From NCBI GenBank assembly GCA_004151065.3, contig NWUY0304403860.1, forward strand, positions 1-12,005: 12,005 bases of DNA. The letters run 5' to 3'. The notes below the pieces were generated by a model, which was not told the DNA's origin, ran no database searches, and saw only the letters and a program-made list of their open reading frames with translations. A program made the position numbers and the translations under genes. Below, piece by piece: positions 7,411-12,005 of the stretch (positions are counted from its first letter, which is position 1; each line of letters starts with the position of its first letter). Origin of the DNA: Larix sibirica (lineage: Eukaryota; Streptophyta; Pinopsida; Pinales; Pinaceae).

Positions 7411-8950
7411 ACTAGAGACACCTTCCAAATAATTTTCAGGTTAGGTTGTAAAGTGAGTTTTAAAATTCTATCTGGTAAAACTCATAGAGGTTGCAGAATA
7501 CATATAGGATGCATTCTTTGGGTTTTATGTGCATTCAAAACATTACTCATAGATCTTATAGCTCTGCAAAACAGATAAGGTTTTGATGTGCCCTTGGAAC
7601 ATTAAAAATAGTGACTTTTTAGAATTTTCTTTGAGAGACCCATTGAAGAAACAATATGTTCGACATTAGAAGCAGCAATGTTTGGTTTTATACTTGTCAT
7701 TAAACTTCAGTATGAACCATACAAAGTTAGGTTGCAAACTCAGGATTTCTCCAAAAGTTGAGATTTATGAGCACAGAGCACTGCTGAACATTTTTGAAGA
7801 AGAAAATATTGTCTAGGTGTAGAAGTGCAGCCCTATTATTGGTTAATTGTACTATAGACACCGTCTAGACCATTTTCATGTTAGGTTGTAAAGTGAATTT
7901 TAAAATTCTATCTGGTGAAACTCATAGAGCTTTTATAGCTATGCAGAATGCATATAAGATCCAATCTTTGAGTTTTATGTGCCTTCAAAACTGAAACTCA
8001 TAGAGGTTACTGAGCTATGCAGAATTCATATGAGATGCATTCTTTGGGTTTTATGTGCCTTCAAAACACTACTCATATATCTTATAGCTCTGCAGAACAC
8101 ATATGGGTTTGATGTGCCTTTAAAACATTAAAAAATTAAAAGCAGTGACTTTTTGAAAATTTCTTTAAGAGACCCATTGAAGCAACACTATGTTCGAACC
8201 TTAGAAGTAGCAACGTTTGGTTTTATACTTGTGGTTAAAGTTCAATTTGAACAATACAAAGTTATGTGCTGAAAATCCTAGCAAACTCATGATTTCTTCA
8301 AAAAATTAAATTTATGAGCACAGAGCACTGCTAAGCATTTTTGAAGAAGAAAATATTGTCTAGACTGTGTAGAAGTGCAGCCCTTTTATTGGTTATTTGT
8401 GCTATTTGTGCTAGACACAACTTCTAGACCATTTTCAGGTTAGGTTGTAAAGTGAGTTTTAAAATTCTATCTGGTAAAACTCATAGAGGTTATTGAGCTA
8501 TGCAGGCAGCAGAATACATATAGGATGCATTCTTTAGGTTTTATGACATTATATGCCTTCAAAACTAAAACTCATAGAGGTTGTTGAGCTATGCAGAATA
8601 CATATAAGATGCGCCTTCAAAACATTACTCATAGATCTTCTAGCTTTGCAGAACACATATGGGTTTGATGTGCCTTTAAAACATTAAAAGCAGTGACCTT
8701 TTAGAAATTTATTCAAGAGATCCATTGAAGCAACAATATGTTCAGCTTTAGAAGCAGCAATGTTTGCTTTTATACTTGTCGTTAAAGTTCAGTTTGAACC
8801 ATACAAAGTTATGGGATGAAAATCCTAGCAAACTCAAGGTTTCTCCAAAAATTGAGATTTATGAGCACAGAGCACTGCTGAACTTTTTTGAAGAAGAAAA
8901 TCTTGTCTAGAATGTGTAGAAGTGCAGCCCTATTATTGGTTATTTGTACT
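7411..8950. repeat. three tandem ~440-560 bp units with nested sub-repeats
   Basis: Units begin near 7411, 7851 and 8410. Each runs in the same order: ATTTTCA.GTTAGGTTGTAAAG, TTTTAAAATTCTATCTGGT, ACTCATAGAG, GTGACTTTTT, GAGA.CCATTGAAG, TATGTTCG, TTTATACTTGT, ATTTATGAGCACAGAGCACTGCT, GAAGAAGAAAAT.TTGTCTAG, and AGAAGTGCAGCCC. Unit 1 is about 440 bp, unit 2 about 559 and unit 3 about 541. Units 2 and 3 are longer because each holds an extra copy of a ~78-95 bp sub-repeat (ACTCATAGAGGTT..GAGCTATGCAGAAT.CATAT..GATGC). No unit has a long open frame, so this looks like higher-order tandem duplication within an intron. Confidence 0.88.
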
Positions 8951-8962
8951 ATTAAACTCCAT

Positions 8963-9533
8963 AAGCTTTATCCTGTTCTAGGTCGGTCTCGTGGTTCCAG
9001 GTTACAATTGCAATTTTAGGTCCATCAATCTCCTCAAATTCAGCACTGTTATTCTACAATCAGACCATCCTTTTCCAGCAGTAATTATGATTATTATTCT
9101 AGAATCTATAGTGAGTCAGCTGTTTAATCTTGAATGTCGTGTCTTTCATTATGAATATTTCATTTTCTTTGGACGGATTAGGGCCATAACATCTGTTCCC
9201 CCTTTAGGAGACTCATTGTTCTCAACGACAACATATTCTCTTGCCAAAAGCTTTATCCTGTTCTAGGTCGGTCTCGTGGTTCCAGGTTACAATTGCAATT
9301 TTAAATCCATCAATCTCCTCAAATTCAGCACTGTTCTTCTACAATCAGACCATCCTTTTCCAGCAGTAATTATGATTATTATTCTAGAATCTTTAGTGAG
9401 TCAGCTGTTTAATCTTGAATGATGTGTCTTTCATTATGAATATTTCATTTTCTTTGGACGGATTAGGGCCATAACATCTGTACCTCCTTTAGGAGACTCA
9501 TTGTTCTCAACGACAACATATTTTCTTGCCAAA
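8963..9533. repeat. 285-bp tandem duplication, about 97% identical
   Basis: Copy 1 is 8963-9247 and copy 2 is 9248-9533. Both start AAGCTTTATCCTGTTCTAGG and end CTTGCCAA. I counted about nine differences, including one pair of adjacent changes near 9020/9305 and one single-base change near 9237. The copies abut with no spacer and directly follow the three-unit array. An open frame of 91 codons on the + strand (8991-9266) crosses copy 1 and the junction, but is interrupted in copy 2 and resembles nothing known. This is the youngest tandem duplication in the intron. Confidence 0.92.
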
Positions 9534-9893
9534 GCAGCTCTCATGTTGCCTCTCTGAGAATAAAACTGATATTGCAAAACTATTTTTCTCCTTATTCTCC
9601 CCTTTCTTTATATTAATTTTCATCTTATTGGGAGTTGGTCTCTAACCCCATATCCTGGTACTACAGCCCCTTGGAGTGGGTGCACACACCCTGGCTACAT
9701 TGGTAAAAATGATTATCTGGGATGTAAAAACAATTTTGAGTTTGGATATAACAGGCATATTTAATATTGTTAAACAACAGTTTGAGATATTGGAAAATTT
9801 TCGAGATAATTCAAGTCACATTACTACCTTACAAGATATTTTAAAGGCATGAAAATATTAGGAAAGTTAGTGTTTTAAATCCGGTACTGTGAC
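9534..9893. other. intron sequence, no feature recognised
   Basis: All frames contain frequent stops. A small inverted repeat, GGGTG-CACA-CACCC, lies at about 9679-9692, followed by TGGCTACATTGG, which looks like a weak box A but has no box B after it. Nothing else was seen. Confidence 0.45.
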
Positions 9894-9959
9894 AATTTTA
9901 TAGTGGTCAAGTGGTCAATTCTATAATGGTTAAGTGATTAATTTTATAGTGACAATGTC
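9894..9959. repeat. 23-bp tandem repeat, nearly three copies
   Basis: The unit AATT(T/C)TATA(G/A)TGGT(C/T)AAGTG.T. starts at 9894, 9917 and 9940. The third copy is shortened after 20 bases. The units are in perfect register but diverged at several positions. Confidence 0.75.
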
Positions 9960-10357
9960 AATAAAAGAAGAATGTTATGTGGTTAATTTGGAGAGAAAAA
10001 AGACCATGATATTTGTTTAGGCTTGAGTATTGCCAAATCTAAATTACAAAAGCTATAGACACAAGTGGTGGCATTAGTCTCATGACAGGAGGACAATTTG
10101 ATGCATGCATCATTGTTGGACCTAATATGGAGATAAGTGGTCTGTCTAAGATAAATTAGGAATTTAGGATTCTAAAATTATAATGGAGAGGAGAACCAAG
10201 TCTACCTTTGGCACCAATGCCGTAGACAAAAGGAAACTCACTCCTTGATTTGATGAAGACATAAAATTCACCTTGCTACATCTATAGGGATAAATATATT
10301 GGTATAATTGGGGAACCAACGAGTTTAGTTGTCATATTCACATAGCAAAACTTGATA
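9960..10357 (+). other. possible upstream part of the decayed retroelement
   Basis: No open frame of useful length and no protease, gag or primer-binding site was recognised. Its place directly ahead of reverse-transcriptase motifs makes it a candidate for a more decayed part of the same element. That is position-based inference only. Confidence 0.2.
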
Positions 10358-10760
10358 ATAATCTCTTATGGTAATGTGAAAAAGATGGGTTAAAGATTTT
10401 GTACTGACTATAAACAAATTAGAATATTTGTAGAATACGTTAGTAGCCACCAATCTTTGACAACATACCTAGAAAACATTCCCATCAAGGAAATGTTGGA
10501 CATATATGTTGAAAGACTAAGAGAAAAATTGGGAGACGAGTAAATATTCTACTTAGTTCATACTGCATTACTGTTTCAACATAAAAAAGGATAAATACAA
10601 CTTGAAGATAGTTCTTAATAGTTGATTGACTTGGCATATAATGATATGAGTAGATCAAGATGTAAAGATTATAAACTCCTAAATGCAACCAAGGGAAATT
10701 AGAACTTTCTTGAGACTGATATACATGATTCTATTACAAATTGAGACCAAACTTCACAAT
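10358..10760 (+). pseudogene. decayed Ty3/gypsy reverse-transcriptase fragment
   Basis: A KKDG-like text with stop followed by RFCTDYKQI (10394-10420) matches the conserved R(F/M)C(V/I)DYRxLN block of Ty3/gypsy reverse transcriptases. The same frame continues to an ERLREKLG text near 10505-10528, resembling the stretch before the YLGH block. Then, in a different frame, VDQDVKIIN (10650-10676) and QPREIRTFLRL (10686-10718) match the VDPxKVxxI...P...EIRSFLGL block at the end of the domain. About 230 bp separate the first and third blocks, much less than in an intact enzyme, so the catalytic palm with the YxDD motif has been lost. There are also several stops and at least one frameshift. No RNase H, integrase or LTR could be attached. 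It is not functional. Confidence 0.65.
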
Positions 10761-10770
10761 TTTTGAAAGG

Positions 10771-10856
10771 TAACAGCCTTATTTAGGGACAAGCCTAGAT
10801 AACAGTCTTAATTAGTGATAAGCTTAGATAATAGCCTTATTTAGGGATAAGTCTAG
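10771..10856. repeat. 29-bp tandem repeat, three copies
   Basis: The units TAACAGCCTTATTTAGGGAC and following bases start at 10771, 10800 and 10829, with exact 29-bp spacing and a shared AAGC(C/T)TAGA-type end. There are no spacers. It lies just after the reverse-transcriptase remnant and may be part of the same element's untranslated tail. Confidence 0.85.
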
Positions 10857-11037
10857 TACATGTACTTGATACCTATTTTGTAATTACTGAAGAGGAGGAA
10901 TATTATGGCAGTTACATTTCATCTATATCACATAAGTGTCAATTACACATACACTAAATTACGAGGTTCATTGAAATACAGACATTTCATATCCACAATA
11001 AATGCGAGCATATAATTCTTATGGTTTGAAGTGCTCA
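10857..11037. other. non-coding stretch with a purine-rich run
   Basis: GAAGAGGAGGAA at 10889-10900 is purine-only, like the polypurine tract that precedes a 3' LTR, but no LTR start can be defined after it. Nothing else was seen. Confidence 0.3.
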
Positions 11038-11343
11038 TTATTTTCCTCCATACTTACAGAGGAAATTGTTCCCAATTTCTAGGGACTTTTCAAAAGTGGA
11101 TTGGGAAGGCCACTTGGTTTGTGAAGGCATGTTGTCATTTTTGTAGACCAAGTACTTAGTTATCCATTGTTGTAAAGTGCTGTCAATCTTGGTGGCACAG
11201 AGAGTGCCTTTCTGAATTATTGTTTGTTGAAATTTCATTTCCACTAGACAATTAATGCAAATCTGAAAATTCACCTTCTTCCAAGAAGGTTCCTTATTAA
11301 TTTTCCAAACCCTAGGTGATTGCTGTCTTTGCGTTCTCAACAA
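11038..11343 (-). CDS. unrecognised 101-codon open frame, doubtful gene
   Basis: The frame begins with ATG at 11343 and ends in TAA at 11038-11040. It is rich in Lys, Gln, Ile and Thr and has four cysteines, including a CINC pair in the first half. I see no signal peptide, membrane segment or family motif. A GTAAGTATGG just before its stop looks like a splice donor, so it may be an exon of something larger on the - strand or a fragment of a transposon protein. Its length is unusual for this stop-rich DNA, but a chance frame is quite possible. It lies antisense within the NET intron. Confidence 0.2.
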   Translation of the reverse strand: MLRTQRQQSPRVWKINKEPSWKKVNFQICINCLVEMKFQQTIIQKGTLCATKIDSTLQQWITKYLVYKNDNMPSQTKWPSQSTFEKSLEIGNNFLCKYGGK

Positions 11344-11600
11344 AACAAAACTGTTTATTTAATTGCAGAGATTAAATTCTTCAATAGCAGCAATCACACA
11401 TATAGCTGGAAAGTAAACAATGGAAGCATAAACACAATACATAGATAATTACTCTTTCAAATAATCTTTTCATTAACAATTCAAAGCTTATGATGAAACC
11501 TCCACAAACTCTCAAACTAATAGCTGTACGGTACACTCAACATAAACAGATCTGCACACTTACTGAGGAAAATATCTGTCTACTGGAAAGGAGAAAACAC
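11344..11600. other. AT-rich non-coding stretch
   Basis: No gene or RNA was recognised. The text continues smoothly into the palindrome cluster and may belong to the same unidentified element. Confidence 0.4.
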
Positions 11601-11603
11601 CTG

Positions 11604-11690
11604 CTGTACAGTCTGTCCATACGACCGTATGGACGTGTTCCATATGACTGCACTTATATGTCCATATAGAATCTGTACGAACATATGGAA
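11604..11690. repeat. cluster of short palindromes sharing a CCATA core
   Basis: CTGTACAG (11604-11611) is a perfect 8-bp palindrome. GTCCATACG (11615-11623) pairs with CGTATGGAC (11626-11634) across 2 bases. TTCCATATG (11638-11646) pairs with CATATGGAA (11682-11690), and inside that loop TATATG (11655-11660) pairs with CATATA (11663-11668). Three arms share (G/T)TCCATA. The cluster could be part of an LTR regulatory region or a cruciform-prone site. No function can be read from it. Confidence 0.7.
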
Positions 11691-12005
11691 TTTGCCTATA
11701 CAGACCTGCCTGCTACTCTTTGCCTGATTCTCAACTTTGGCTCCTCTCTGATGCTCTAACTCTTCTCCATGGATGAATTAAATCACCTCTTGAGAAAACT
11801 TGTCTTTGAGTGAAATAAATGTGTCTTAACCCTCTATCTTGACTTGCCTTTATACTTGAGCTAAAACCCTAATCTCATGGTGAGATGTAAGATTGAGATT
11901 AGTCTAAATTACTAATGTATAAAAATATACTTTATTAGATCCAACAACTAAATATAAGACTTTCACTTTATTATTTATTACTAAAGTGAATTACAAAATA
12001 GATTT
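11691..12005. other. AT-rich end of window, nothing coding
   Basis: The text contains GCTAAAACCCTAATCTCATGG and an imperfect inverted repeat around CTAATCTCA..TGAGATGTAAGATTGAGATTAG (about 11869-11904). It looks like the edge of a repeat element, but no family, TG..CA terminus or target duplication could be fixed. Confidence 0.35.

Larger units (their letters stand above)
6140..12005 (+). other. intron 1 of the NET-like gene, incomplete at window end
   Basis: The donor GTATAT follows the NAB exon directly. I searched the + strand by eye for a continuation of the NAB domain, a lysine- and glutamate-rich stretch ending in a YRALAERY-type motif, and found none to the window end. If the gene is intact, the intron exceeds 5,866 bp. 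It has filled with a SINE, several tandem arrays and a decayed LTR-retrotransposon piece. The first part, 6140-6782, holds nothing else that I can identify. Confidence 0.6.

Noticed and set aside
8991-9266. 91-codon open frame on the + strand
   Set aside because: It crosses the junction of a tandem duplication, is broken in the second copy and has no recognisable protein features.
9679-9715. Pol III promoter with box-A-like TGGCTACATTGG
   Set aside because: No box B follows at a suitable distance.
10771-10856. CRISPR-like short repeats
   Set aside because: The three 29-bp units are directly adjacent with no spacers, and the context is plant nuclear DNA.
10889-10900. Polypurine tract marking a 3' LTR
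   Set aside because: Only a short purine run; no LTR start, no paired LTR and no preceding integrase or RNase H could be found.

Overview
The window looks like nuclear DNA of a seed plant. It is AT-rich, mostly non-coding and full of decayed repeats. It carries one recognisable gene piece: the first coding exon of a NETWORKED (NET/KIP1-like) actin-binding protein, on the + strand at about 5851-6139. The exon ends in a clean phase-1 splice donor. No exon completing its NAB domain appears in the remaining 5.9 kb, so the following intron is at least 5,866 bp. An intron that long, filled with old repeats, suggests a large-genome plant such as a gymnosperm. That is inference; nothing here proves the taxon.

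Layout. 1-61: a possible tRNA-like SINE head on the - strand, cut by the window edge. 62-770: AT-rich DNA with one imperfect ~89-bp tandem duplication. 780-2755: a degenerate array of about eleven 110-165 bp units, interrupted by a second module (about 1529-1868) that recurs at 2755-3130 and partly at 3242-3370. 3091-3244: a ~77-bp tandem duplication. 3245-3850: no gene. 3850-4129: a plausible but weak promoter and leader region for the NET gene. 4130-5850: probable leader intron or untranslated sequence with short local duplications. 5851-6139: the NET exon.

Inside the long intron are a well-preserved 178-bp tRNA-derived SINE with a perfect 13-bp target-site duplication (6783-6986), three ~440-560 bp tandem units with nested sub-repeats (7411-8950), two 285-bp tandem units about 97% identical (8963-9533), a 23-bp triplet repeat (9894-9959), a decayed Ty3/gypsy reverse-transcriptase remnant (about 10358-10760), a 29-bp triplet repeat (10771-10856), an unrecognised 101-codon open frame on the - strand (11038-11343) and a cluster of short palindromes (11604-11690).

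The only functional logic visible is a plant cytoskeletal gene whose first intron has grown by retroposon insertion and repeated local tandem duplication. I see no bacterial-type operon, CRISPR array, rRNA or intact tRNA gene, and no intact mobile element other than the short SINE. I did not find a convincing new multi-gene system. The most useful leads are the SINE, the higher-order intronic repeats, a possible spliced upstream ORF overlapping the NET start, and the box-B-like motif recurring in the 5' array.
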